The notes below the pieces were generated by a model. The model was not told where the DNA came from. It saw nothing but the letters and a program-made list of their open reading frames with translations, and did no database searches. A program made the position numbers and the translations under genes. 64,000 bases of DNA from JACCZH01 sp963729445 (GTDB taxonomy: Bacteria; Chloroflexota; Chloroflexia; Thermomicrobiales; CFX8), in NCBI GenBank assembly GCA_963729445.1, contig CAVSNU010000005.1:1054001-1118000 (forward strand), in the 5' to 3' direction. Below are positions 16,072 to 24,616 of this stretch, one piece after another (positions within the stretch are counted from its first letter, which is position 1; each line of letters starts with the position of its first letter).

Positions 16072-18416
16072 GCAACCATGAAGAGCGTCTCGATCGCTAC
16101 ATTGATGCCCTCAACGCCGGACAACCGGCCGACGAGGCCAGCAGTGACTCCGAGCTCGCCGGGCTTGTCCAGACCGTTCGCCAGGTACACGCGCTTCGAG
16201 AGCCTGATGTACCGGCGGCACTCGCCGCTGGTCTTGCTGGACAGTTGTACTCGGTTGAATTAAGCACTGCGCCCGATAGTCATCCTGACCGAGGCGGAAG
16301 GATCTCAGCAAACGGAGCATTCGCGGGGACAGAGATCCATTCGACTCCGCTACGCTCCGCTCAGGATGACTATCGTGAAATGTCGCCGCCGAAGCACTGG
16401 GCACGCCACACCATCCAGTTCACCGGCGCGGCCCTGGCGTTCACCCTGTTTGGGCTTGTGCTGGTTCTCGTGTTCCAAGGCGCGGGAGACGGCGACGGCT
16501 CCGATGAGGAAGCATTCGGCGCAGGCAGTTCGCCGATGGCCCAGCTAGCCTTCTCCGCCAACAGCGAGCATCCCGATCCCGATCTTGTAGGCGCGCCCGA
16601 AATCTATCTGGTGAACGCCGACGGGTCCGATCTGACCACACTGGCCAGCGGAGCGTTTCCCTCATGGTCGCCGGATGGATCCAGCATCGCGTACACAGGT
16701 TTTGATGATTCAACCGGCGCGATCCACGTCATGAACGCCGATGGGTCGAATCAACGCCAGCTTACTACCTCGGAACATAACGAGCTCATGCCGGCATGGT
16801 CACCTGATGGAAAACAAATTGCATTTCTTCGCGCAAGCCTGGAGGAAGATCGTGAAGCGTCTAGCCTGTGGGTAGTAAACGCCGACGGCTCCGGCGAGCG
16901 AATGCTCGCCGACGAGAACGCAGGTCTCTTCTACCAGGTCGACTGGTCACCAGACAGCTCACAGATAGCATTTACCCAGAAGATCGAGGGCAATCTTCAC
17001 CATGTCAAGATCGTGGATGTCACGGACGGCGCAACGCGCACACTACTCGAATCTCCCAATGGACCACACGCCTGGCTTACCTGGTCGCCTGACGGAAGCC
17101 GGATAGCGTCCATGAGCGTGAATAACGAGTACGCGGACCCACCACAAATCAATCTCATCGACGTGCAAACCGGCGAGATCGAGTATCTTCCTGTAAACCC
17201 TGGCGTTCCAATGTCACCCGCATGGTCTCCGGACGGACGATTGATCACTTTCACTGGAGAATTTGACGGCATGCAAGGGATCTACGTCGTCGCAGCAGAT
17301 AATGTCGATGAAGGGCCACGGCTGATCCACACAGAGCGCGATACCGGATATTCATGGCCGTCATGGTCTCCCGATTCTAAACAGATCGCTGTCGTCCGCA
17401 ATCCTCGCGCCTCGACCGGCTCCGGAGAAATTCGATCCACATTCCAGGTGGCAGTTGTGGATCTCGACGGGTCAACTCTCACCGTGGTTGCCGACAACAT
17501 TCCTCTCGTGGCCCTCGCCCCTCCCGCTTGGAGGCCAACGACGTCCTCCAGGACCGCGGAGGAGGAGCCAACACCAACATCCGATCCGACAGCAACAGTG
17601 GAAGCCATCGTCGAACCGGAACGAACACCCACGGTAGAACCGGTCGACGACCGCGTACGAGCTGAACAAGCCATCGCTCTCGCACGCGAGTTCCTTGATG
17701 ATCCTGACAGCGAACTGAAAGCATGGCGAATCGAACCTCCAACACAGCCAGCAACCTATCACGTTTCACGCACCATCGAGGGTGTGCCTGAATCCGATCT
17801 TGTTGTCGTGGACGCGGAGACCGGTGTGATCCAGCATGCAGGAATATTGAGCCATACGACACTCCATCGTCCGCGCAACCCGGTGACAGAGGAGGAGGCA
17901 CAACGTATCGCCGAAACGTACGCGCGAGCATATGTCGAGGACTTCAACCGCATGGAGCTCTACGAAGGACACAGCGATTCATCCGGGCCTGGCGAGTTCA
18001 ATAGTGATCGACTCTACGCCGCGAGTTGGTCTCTGCGAGACAGCGATTCCGGCGCGTGGTTGCCAATCTGGGTTTCGATGCTGATCGACCTGGAAACAGG
18101 CGAGCTGTACCAGTTCATACAAGGGGCTCACGAGTACGACGGCCCCACTATCCCGGTCGTCACTCAAGAGGAAGCCATCGAGATCGCGCTCGACCAAGCG
18201 CGTCAGGATCCACGGTCGCAGCCCGAGGTCAGCGTTTCAAAGGTGAAGTTATGGGTGTCGCCAACTCTACCTGAGATCTCCGACGATGGTTCGATTGGAC
18301 CAAGTGACTTGCGCCTGAATTGGTTGGTCTCTCTGAATGGTGCTTCAGTTGACCTTATGGTGGATGCTATCACCGGAGATGTCCTGAATAAACGACAACG
18401 AGCCAGACGCGACTGA
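16068..18416 (+). CDS. Putative anti-sigma membrane protein with TolB propeller and PepSY-like domains
   Basis: The 782-aa product has a short cytosolic N-terminal segment (about 1-65, possibly binding sigma), one membrane helix (about 117-138, FTGAALAFTLFGLVLVLVFQ), six TolB/PD40-type blades to about residue 500 (repeated NADGS and WSPDG motifs), a Pro/Thr/Glu-rich linker, and C-terminal PepSY/YpeB-like modules (RAEQAIALAREFL, LVVVDAETGVI, QEEAIEIALDQA). The start overlaps the sigma stop. The outer domains suggest an extracytoplasmic sensor. A canonical zinc anti-sigma HxxxCxxC motif is not present. Residues about 69-103 come from an inserted dispersed repeat (16274-16375). Confidence 0.85.
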   Translation: MSNHEERLDRYIDALNAGQPADEASSDSELAGLVQTVRQVHALREPDVPAALAAGLAGQLYSVELSTAPDSHPDRGGRISANGAFAGTEIHSTPLRSAQDDYREMSPPKHWARHTIQFTGAALAFTLFGLVLVLVFQGAGDGDGSDEEAFGAGSSPMAQLAFSANSEHPDPDLVGAPEIYLVNADGSDLTTLASGAFPSWSPDGSSIAYTGFDDSTGAIHVMNADGSNQRQLTTSEHNELMPAWSPDGKQIAFLRASLEEDREASSLWVVNADGSGERMLADENAGLFYQVDWSPDSSQIAFTQKIEGNLHHVKIVDVTDGATRTLLESPNGPHAWLTWSPDGSRIASMSVNNEYADPPQINLIDVQTGEIEYLPVNPGVPMSPAWSPDGRLITFTGEFDGMQGIYVVAADNVDEGPRLIHTERDTGYSWPSWSPDSKQIAVVRNPRASTGSGEIRSTFQVAVVDLDGSTLTVVADNIPLVALAPPAWRPTTSSRTAEEEPTPTSDPTATVEAIVEPERTPTVEPVDDRVRAEQAIALAREFLDDPDSELKAWRIEPPTQPATYHVSRTIEGVPESDLVVVDAETGVIQHAGILSHTTLHRPRNPVTEEEAQRIAETYARAYVEDFNRMELYEGHSDSSGPGEFNSDRLYAASWSLRDSDSGAWLPIWVSMLIDLETGELYQFIQGAHEYDGPTIPVVTQEEAIEIALDQARQDPRSQPEVSVSKVKLWVSPTLPEISDDGSIGPSDLRLNWLVSLNGASVDLMVDAITGDVLNKRQRARRD
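16274..16375. repeat. GTCATCC-family inverted repeat inside a coding sequence
   Basis: CGATAGTCATCCTGA (16274-16288) is the exact reverse complement of 16361-16375, and GGAAGGATCTC/GAGATCC pair internally. The segment is 102 nt, an exact multiple of three, and adds about 34 codons between the N-terminal and membrane segments of the putative anti-sigma protein. Related copies are at 22588-22668, 34374-34485 and 39008-39097. Confidence 0.85.
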
Positions 18417-18495
18417 ATCATCTCTGATCAGCCCGCGACGTTTCAGGCTACGATGTCTCTCGCCTGATACGACGATCGGAGAAAGGACAACACGC

Positions 18496-19863
18496 GTGGC
18501 CGAACTTGAGAGTGTCTATCGATATGTAGACGAACACCGCGACCAGATGATTGGGGACCTCCAGCGTCTGGTGCGACAAAAGTCGATCTCCTCGACCAAC
18601 ACCGGAGTGAGAGAGTGCGCCGAGTTGCTGGTCGAGATGATGTGCAACCTTGGGATCGACGCCCGGGTGATGGAGACTGATGGGCTTCCGGCCGTCTTCG
18701 GTCACATCAAAGCCGACCGGGACCACGCTCCGACGCTGCTCATCTACAACCACTACGATGTCCAGCCGGCCGATCCCGAGGACGCCTGGGAGTCGCCGCC
18801 CTGGGAGGCACGCATCGTCGGAAACAAGATGATCGGGCGTGGCACAACCGACGCCAAGGGCAATTTGATGGCGCACCTTGGAGCTATTCAGGCACTGAAG
18901 GCGACAACCGGGCTGCCGATCAATATCAAGTTCATCTTCGATGGTGAAGAGGAGAGCGGCAGCCGCAGCTTGCCCGCATTCTTCGACGCCAACCGCGAGC
19001 TCTTACAGGCCGACGCGGCACTCTCGTTCGACGGCGGCTTCGACGCCAGCAACACGCCGCACGTCAACCTCGGCAGCAGCGGCCTGGCGTCTGTCAAGCT
19101 GCGCGCCACAGGCGGCGAGAAGGATCTCCACTCCGCCCGCGCCCGGTTGGTGCCAAACCCGGCCTGGAAACTCGTCTGGGCACTGGCGTCCATGAAGGCG
19201 CCGGACGGCACCATCACCATCGACGGTTTCTACGACGACATCGTCCCACCGACCGAGGTCGAGCGCAATCTCCTGGAGAACGCCGGTTGGAACGACGAGG
19301 CCCAGATGGCTAACCTCGGCGTTACTGAGTTCCTGGGGGGAGTCACCGGTGTCGACGCGCTCCAGCAGCTGCTCTTTACTCCAACCTGCAATATCTCCGG
19401 CTTTGCCTCTGGCTACGTCGGTGAGGGCAGCAAGACCCTGCTCCCAGCGACCGCCAGCGTCAATCTCGACTTCCGGCTGGTCGCGAAACAGGATCCGGCG
19501 GACATCGTCGAGAAGGTGCGCCGTCACCTGGAGATCCATGGGTTCGGCGACATTGAAGTAACCGGCGACGGCGGTGTCGAGCCTTCGCGCACGTCCGCCG
19601 ACACCCCCTTCGCCCAGACCGTCGCTGAAGCCGCCCGACGAGTCTACGGCCGCGAGCCACGCATCATCCCAACCGGCGATGCCTCCGGCCGCCAGGGCGT
19701 CTGGTTCGCCACCCGGCTCGGCATCCCCGGCGCCGGCAGCTCCGTCGGCCCGCCGGACTGGCGCGGCCACGCCGCCAACGAGTTCATGATCCCCGACTAC
19801 TTCATCGACGGCGTCAAATATTCCGCGACGATCCTGACGCTGTTTGGCGAGCAGGACAGATAG
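18496..19863 (+). CDS. M20 family metallopeptidase (dipeptidase)
   Basis: The 455-aa enzyme has the two-zinc M20 layout: IYNHYDVQPAD (first His and Asp), GRGTTDAKGNLM (bridging Asp), FDGEEESGS (catalytic Glu then zinc Glu), a central lid/dimerisation domain, and a C-terminal RGHAANEF segment with the last zinc His. It resembles the CNDP/DapE-ArgE branch acting on dipeptides in the cytosol. GTG 18496 follows GGAGAAAGGA. It stands alone and fits the peptide-use theme of the window. The 153 bp after it contain a GGTAGGGGAGGAGCT repeat. Confidence 0.93.
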   Translation: MAELESVYRYVDEHRDQMIGDLQRLVRQKSISSTNTGVRECAELLVEMMCNLGIDARVMETDGLPAVFGHIKADRDHAPTLLIYNHYDVQPADPEDAWESPPWEARIVGNKMIGRGTTDAKGNLMAHLGAIQALKATTGLPINIKFIFDGEEESGSRSLPAFFDANRELLQADAALSFDGGFDASNTPHVNLGSSGLASVKLRATGGEKDLHSARARLVPNPAWKLVWALASMKAPDGTITIDGFYDDIVPPTEVERNLLENAGWNDEAQMANLGVTEFLGGVTGVDALQQLLFTPTCNISGFASGYVGEGSKTLLPATASVNLDFRLVAKQDPADIVEKVRRHLEIHGFGDIEVTGDGGVEPSRTSADTPFAQTVAEAARRVYGREPRIIPTGDASGRQGVWFATRLGIPGAGSSVGPPDWRGHAANEFMIPDYFIDGVKYSATILTLFGEQDR

Positions 19864-19890
19864 GCGAGAACCCGTAGCACGCAACCCACT

Positions 19891-19965
19891 GGTAGGGGAG
19901 GAGCTAGCCTCCTCCCTGTTCCGTCCTGGGAGCGAGACAGGGAGACACGAGGTCCTCCCTGCCAG
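19891..19965. repeat. GGTAGGGGAGGAGCT-family repeat, second copy
   Basis: The 15-mer at 19891-19905 is identical to bases 5727-5741. It is followed by partly self-complementary GAGGAG/CTCCTC and ACAGGGAG/CTCCCTG blocks, giving several alternative hairpins between the M20 gene and the convergent KTSC gene. No T-run is present. Confidence 0.5.
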
Positions 19966-20016
19966 GGGTGAACATTCTTTTTGTACTCAAGAGTAGGCAC
20001 AGAGGTCGAGGTACGC

Positions 20017-20229
20017 TCACCTCACGCGGCCATACATGTACAGATCTTTGATATGGTCGTGAAAGTAGCGGGCGAGCGATTCAGCCTCCATGAGCTCTTT
20101 GAACACCTCTTCGTCAACCTTGTAGTAGTGATAGATCCCTCCACTCTGGAACTCAATCTCCAGGATGCGCTCCTGCGGGTCGTAGCCAACCGTGCGCATC
20201 ATTGAGGATTCGACGGACTGCCGCTGCAT
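20017..20229 (-). CDS. KTSC domain protein
   Basis: The 70-aa product contains MRTVGYDPQERILEIEF, GGIYHYYKVDEEVFKEL and AESLARYFHDHIK, the full KTSC domain, a small domain of unknown function named for a conserved Lys-Thr-Ser-Cys motif in other members (replaced here). ATG 20229 is preceded by AAGGGGG, giving it its own ribosome binding site. However, the same frame is open upstream and continues the C-terminal part of the lipoprotein described next, so it may also be the tail domain of a fusion. Function unknown. Confidence 0.7.
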   Translation of the reverse strand: MQRQSVESSMMRTVGYDPQERILEIEFQSGGIYHYYKVDEEVFKELMEAESLARYFHDHIKDLYMYGRVR

Positions 20230-20738
20230 GTCGTCCCCCTTATCAGGTGATGACGAGATGAAACCCTGAACGGTGTCTCCATCAGCATGCGATGACCCGG
20301 TTGTCAGCACGTAGTGGCCCGGCTCTATATCGAGGGGAAGCGCAACCACGTCAGCTCCAGGCCGGCGGCCTTCAATGACAGGCGGGCCATGACGGGTGAG
20401 TTCCGGCGCGATGAGAATGCACGGGTCGTCGACCAGGACCACCTCATCGTAGGGGAAAATGACGTAGTCCACGTGGTCCGGGCCCCCAGCGCGCTGAAGT
20501 CGAGCCGAATCGACTCGCCGGTCTTCACTGTCACGGGCTCGTCCGCAAATGGCGTGCCGTCGGTGGTCCGGCAGCCACGCCTCCAGCAGTACTCACCGAT
20601 CCCACCATCCTGCCTCTGACCGTCAGCGGTGTGCAGAACGACAGCATCTGGCGGCTCTGGCCGGGCTTCGAAAACCGGTGCGGTGCACCCAGTGAGAATT
20701 AAGGCACACATGAGGAATGCAGGGCTCATTCGCGTCAC
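20017..20738 (-). pseudogene. Frameshifted lipoprotein, possibly fused to KTSC domain
   Basis: Starting at GTG 20738 (GAGGAAGG upstream), the N-terminal part has a short signal with lipobox LTGC and continues to IRLDFSALGA. Sensible protein sequence then resumes in a different frame as GPDHVDYVIFPYDEVVLVDD and runs, without a stop, into the KTSC domain. The break lies at a G5 run (C5 on the plus strand at 20483-20487) and looks like one missing base. The product would be a cell-surface lipoprotein of unknown function. Unlike the other frame breaks in the window, this one is a net -1. Confidence 0.6.
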
Positions 20739-20889
20739 GTTGGGCCTTCCTCGTCTCCCATCGTGGATCATTTGGAATTTGTCAATTCGACACAAGGATA
20801 CGCCAACTCACTGCTATACTGCACCGAGCACCATTAGCCATACGTGACGTGGCAGTAAACGATGACGGACAGTCGGAAGGGAGACCCGC

Positions 20890-22293
20890 GTGGCACACAC
20901 GACGACCAACGGCGGCGCAGGAGCGACGACCGCCGAGCAGTACACCAAGGGGGCGCTCGATCATGTCTGGGTGCACTCCGCCAACTGGCAAGACATCGCC
21001 GAAAACAAGGGGATGAAGGTCTTTGACCGCGGCCAGGGCGCGCTCCTCTGGGACGTGCACGACAAGGAGTACATCGACGGCATCGCCGGCCTCTGGGTGG
21101 TCAACGCCGGCCACGGGCGCGGCGAGATCGGCGAGGCGATGGCCGAGCAGGCCAAGCGCCTGGCCTACGTCTCCGCCGCCAACTACACGACGGTGCCCGA
21201 CGGTGGCGCTGGCCGAGCAGATCGCCGAGCTGCTGCCGGGTGACATGGACCGGCTCTTCTTCTGCTCGGGCGGCTCCGAGGCGGTCGAGAGCGCCGTCAA
21301 GATCGCCAAGCAGGTCCAGGCGATGCGCGGCTTCCCGCGCCGCTACAAGGTCATCGCCCGCCGCGGCTCCTACCACGGCATGACCCACGGCGCGATGAGC
21401 CTGACCAGCGGCCGGAAGGAGCAGTACTTCGGCCCGTTCATGGCCGGCGTCTACCACGTGCCGTCGCCCAACAACTACCGCTCGCAGTTCCCGGGCCTCA
21501 CCGGCCTCGAGGACGAGCATCGCCTGCGCCAACGCCTTCGAGCAGGAGATCGAATACCAGGATCCCGAGACGGTCGCCGCGATCATCGCCGAGCCGATCT
21601 CGACCGCCAACGGCGTGCAGATCCCCTCGCCGGCCTACTGGCAGCGCCTGCGCGAGATCTGCGACAAGCACGGCGTGCTGCTGATCGCCGACGAGGTGAT
21701 CAACGGCTGGGGCCGCAGCGGCAAGTACTTCGCCATGGAGCACATGAACGTCGTGCCGGACATGATGACGATGGCCAAGGGGCTCTCCTCCGGCTACGCG
21801 CCCATCGGCGCGGTCGCGGTGCGCCCGAGCGTCTTCGAGGGCTTCAAGGAGAAGGGCGACGTCGCGCTCGGCCACCTGCTGACCTTCGGGGGCCAGGCGG
21901 TGGCCTGTGCCGCGGCGCTCAAGAACATCGAGATCTTCAAGGACGAGGATCTGGTGCAGCAGTCGGCGGACAAGGGCGAGTACATGCTCAAGCAGCTCAA
22001 CGAGCTGCGCAGCCACCCGACGGTGGGCGACGTGCGCGGGCTGGGGCTGATGCTGGGGGTCGAGATCGTCAAGAACAAGGACACCAAAGAGAAGTGGGGC
22101 CGCGAGCACGAGTTCGTCAAGCGCGCCAGCCAGCACATGAACGAGCAGGGGCTGCTGGCCCGCGTCTGGGACATCATCCACGTCGCGCCGCCCTTCGTCA
22201 TCACGACCGACGGAGATGGACCGCATCGTCTCGATCATCGACGAGTCGCTCACCGTCGCCGAGAACGAGTTCGCCAGCGAGATCGGCAGCTAG
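20890..22293 (+). pseudogene. Class III (omega) aminotransferase with three frameshifts
   Basis: A complete aspartate-aminotransferase-superfamily class III protein of about 465 residues can be read only across three frame changes. Frame 1 covers 20890 to about 21198, frame 2 to about 21515, frame 3 to about 22212, and frame 1 again to TAG 22291. Each change equals one extra base (CCC at 21196-21198; around 21505-21520; GG at 22212-22213). The PLP-site features are intact: FCSGGSEAVE, RRGSYHGMT, LLIADEVINGWGR and MAKGLSSGYAP with the Schiff-base Lys. Closest in type to beta-alanine/taurine-pyruvate aminotransferases. GTG 20890 follows GAAGGGAG. Assembly error is as likely as decay. Confidence 0.85.
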
Positions 22294-23087
22294 GCGCTCG
22301 TTCCAGCCAGTACCGTGCGTTTGACGGACGGCCCTCACCCCTTCCCCAATGCGTGGGAGAGGGGGTGGGGGCTTCCTGTTGTGCCCACTCCACCGTAGAG
22401 GCCCAATGGACATCAACTTCAGGAATCATTGGGCAGCGCATACCGCTAGGGCCGTCCTCCTGAGTACTCGACCACGATGATGGTGTCACCCCGGTCGGGG
22501 AGGAACCCCGGAACGTGCCAGCTGCCCGGTGGGCCAGTCCTGAGCTTGATCGTCATCCTGCGTTTGATCGTCATCCTGCGCTTATTAGTCATCCTGACGT
22601 AAGGAAGGATCTCTGGTCAAACGCCTCGGCAATCCGGCAAGAGATCCTTCGCTTCCGCTCAGGATGACGAAAGGAATGCCATGGTCCTGCTTGAACGGCG
22701 ATGTGTGGTGTCATCCCGGTAGGAACCACGAATCGTGACAACCCTCCGGTGGTCCAGTACTCAGGATGACTCATAGGCGCAGGATGATGGTGTCTCCCCC
22801 AACCGACCGACGGAACCCCGGAACGTCACAATGCCCCTGTGGTCCAGTACTGAGCGAAGTCGATCGGACCTCGTCTCAGGGATGCCGGAGGAGAGAGATC
22901 CATGCGGCTACGCTCGGGATGACCAGCAGGACTGCTGGATCTCCTGCTGCCGCTTAACTTGACGCGCATGCCGCCACACCGTTCACGCCCTATCCCCCAT
23001 CTATGCGATAATGCAATGCTTCGCACTCAGCAGCGATAGCCGGGTGACTCCTGCTGTTCTGATACCGTTGATAGCAGAGAGGAGCGT
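22294..23087. other. Intergenic repeat cluster
   Basis: This 794-bp gap has no credible gene. It contains a CCCTCACCCCTTCCCC...GGGAGAGGGGGTGGGGG inverted repeat (about 22331-22370), a run of GTCATCCTG units (22557-22598), the inverted-repeat copy listed separately, and further degenerate fragments such as GGTGTCACCCCGGT, CTGAGCGAAGTCGATC and GGCTACGCTCGGGATGACC up to about 22930. It appears to be a landing zone for several repeat families. Confidence 0.6.
22588..22668. repeat. GTCATCC-family inverted repeat
   Basis: Arm GTCATCCTGACGTAAGGAAG (extending to GATCTC, 22588-22613) faces arm 22641-22668 (GAGATCCTTCGCTTCCGCTC then AGGATGAC). The first 27 bases are identical, in reverse complement, to 39071-39097, showing recent sharing between the two sites. 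Confidence 0.8.
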
Positions 23088-23090
23088 GTG

Positions 23091-23372
23091 ATGACTGAGG
23101 ACAGACAGCGCGAATCCGAGATCAAGGGCAAAGAAAAGCAAGAGGAGCGCGAAGAGCTTCTGGAGAAGGTCCAGAAAGCACGCGAGGGCCGGCAACGGCA
23201 CCAGGGCTCTCAGGTCGATAACGAGGAGGGGCAGGTCGCGCGCCCGCCACGTGACGACCCGCGCTTCGGCGATACATCCGTCCCTCCCGGTCAGACCGAT
23301 GTCCCGGCCGGCGGTTCGACCGGCGGAGCGATGGGAACCTCGTCAAAGCGAAGGAAAGATCACCCGGGATGA
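23091..23372 (+). CDS. Small charged protein, paralogue 1
   Basis: The 93-aa product is highly charged: an N-terminal Glu/Lys helix with coiled-coil character (KEKQEEREELLEKVQKAREG), then a disordered Pro/Gly/Asp-rich region ending KRRKDHPG. GAGAGGAG precedes ATG 23091 (GTG 23088 also possible). It shares ELLEKVQKAR(E)xRxRHQ and a basic K-D-x-PG tail with the next gene, so the pair arose by duplication. I do not recognise a family; the composition resembles stress-type or nucleic-acid-associated small proteins, but this is only an impression. Confidence 0.65.
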   Translation: MTEDRQRESEIKGKEKQEEREELLEKVQKAREGRQRHQGSQVDNEEGQVARPPRDDPRFGDTSVPPGQTDVPAGGSTGGAMGTSSKRRKDHPG

Positions 23373-23438
23373 CCGGAAGCATTTGCAGGTGGGCTTGCGC
23401 CCCTTACTAAAACCGATGCGACAGAGAGAAGTGTTCCT

Positions 23439-23696
23439 GTGTTAGACGATCAACCGGCACCCGAAAACAGAGCCGGGACCGAGGCAAGCGCTCCTACCAA
23501 GCAGGAGTCGCGCAAGGAGCTTCTGGAAAAGGTGCAGAAGGCGCGCGAAAGCCGCTTGCGCCACCAGAACCCATTCGGAGACGACGCACCGAAGCAGCGC
23601 CCATCGCGCAAAGGCCGGGGCTACAGTGGGTCGCCGACCCCATCCGGAGGATCCAAAGCAGGATCCGCCGTACGCAAGAAGGACCAGCCGGGTTAA
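23439..23696 (+). CDS. Small charged protein, paralogue 2
   Basis: The 85-aa product repeats the plan of its upstream neighbour: acidic N terminus, helix RKELLEKVQKARESRLRHQN, then a Ser/Gly/Arg/Lys-rich flexible tail ending KKDQPG. The most conserved block of the pair is the helix plus the last six residues. GTG 23439 lacks a strong ribosome binding site, so it may be translated after re-initiation. A clear rho-independent terminator follows at 23726, marking the end of a two-gene unit. Function unknown. Confidence 0.65.
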   Translation: MLDDQPAPENRAGTEASAPTKQESRKELLEKVQKARESRLRHQNPFGDDAPKQRPSRKGRGYSGSPTPSGGSKAGSAVRKKDQPG

Positions 23697-23725
23697 TATC
23701 CCGGAAAACCGCATGTATTCCTTTT

Positions 23726-23764
23726 GCCGGCGGGTTCAGACGGAACCCGCCGGCTGCTTTTTTT
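23726..23764 (+). terminator. Rho-independent terminator
   Basis: A perfect 12-bp stem (GCCGGCGGGTTC, 23726-23737, with GAACCCGCCGGC, 23743-23754), a 5-nt loop and then TGCTTTTTTT. It ends the small-protein operon and faces the sigma factor gene that ends at 23856. Confidence 0.92.
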
Positions 23765-23855
23765 GAGAACGCCTTCGTCCCAAAGAACGTGGTCCAGGGC
23801 TCTCCGCGCTCATTCACGCTCGAGCAATCGCGTCTCCTGCCGCCAGGTACACCCC

Positions 23856-24485
23856 TCAAATGCCCGACTCCAGCATCTCCCGCAACCTCATCAACCCGCT
23901 CCGGACACGCGTCTTGATCGTGCCAAGAGGCTCGTCGAGATGCTCCGCCATCTCACGCTGGGTCATCCCGCTGAAATAGGCCAGCTCAATGACCATGCGC
24001 TGGTTCGCGGGCAGGGTCCACATCGCCTCGCGCACGCGCTGTGACTCGACCCGTATCCAGGCCAGGTCTGCGGGATCCGGATCAGGGTCTGGCAGGCTGA
24101 GCTCGAACAGCGCTCGGTCGCCGGGCTGTGTCTCGCGGCGCATTCGCCGCAGCACATCGATTGCCCGGTTGCGCGCCACCCGGTAGAACCACGGCGCGAA
24201 CGGACCGATCTCCTGCCGGTAGCGCTCGGGATGCTCCCAGATCGTCAGAAAGACATCGTGGGTGAGATCTTCCGCCCGGCCCTGGTCACGTAGAAACTTG
24301 AGCCCGATCGAGTAGACCATCGTCGAGTGACGGTCGTAGATCTCGGCCAGTGCCGAGCCATCTCTGCCGCGCAACCGTGCCAAAAGAGCAGCATCTATCG
24401 CCGCATCGTGGGCTCGCAAGTCGGCCGGCGACCGCGTTGTCGGGACCTTCGGCACGTTTGCCACGGCTTCCCTCATCACGCGCAT
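23856..24485 (-). CDS. ECF RNA polymerase sigma factor
   Basis: The 209-aa protein contains sigma-70 region 2 (LAEIYDRHSTMVYSIGLKFL, DLTHDVFLTIWEHPERY, FYRVARNRAIDVLRR) and region 4 (LPANQRMVIELAYFSGMTQREMAEHL, GTIKTRVRSGLMRLREML), as in SigK-type ECF factors. No zinc anti-sigma gene is attached: the gene is followed by the convergent small-protein pair and its upstream neighbour is the divergent subtilase gene. Start is at 24485 or three codons later (24476). Confidence 0.92.
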   Translation of the reverse strand: MRVMREAVANVPKVPTTRSPADLRAHDAAIDAALLARLRGRDGSALAEIYDRHSTMVYSIGLKFLRDQGRAEDLTHDVFLTIWEHPERYRQEIGPFAPWFYRVARNRAIDVLRRMRRETQPGDRALFELSLPDPDPDPADLAWIRVESQRVREAMWTLPANQRMVIELAYFSGMTQREMAEHLDEPLGTIKTRVRSGLMRLREMLESGI

Positions 24486-24616
24486 GGTGGCGCGAGACCG
24501 CGCCCTCTTCCCATCTCACTCGATGCACCGAATCCTATCGCGAAACGTGAGAAGGGGATACCCCTATTTCGCCACGAATCGACAGTCACCAATTTCAGCA
24601 TGATCGCCGCAGCACA

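Noticed and set aside
21498..22253. A 251-codon minus-strand open frame across the aminotransferase gene
   Set aside because: Third-position GC bias opens antisense frames here; the product is His/Asp/Val-rich and the plus strand carries conserved PLP-enzyme motifs.
22480..22930. Possible CRISPR-like array suggested by repeated GTCATCCTG units
   Set aside because: Units are irregularly spaced, unequal and partly inverted; there are no constant repeats with equal spacers and no cas genes.
23726..23764. Considered as another member of the dispersed repeat families
   Set aside because: Its arms share no sequence with the other repeats and the T7 run makes it an ordinary rho-independent terminator.
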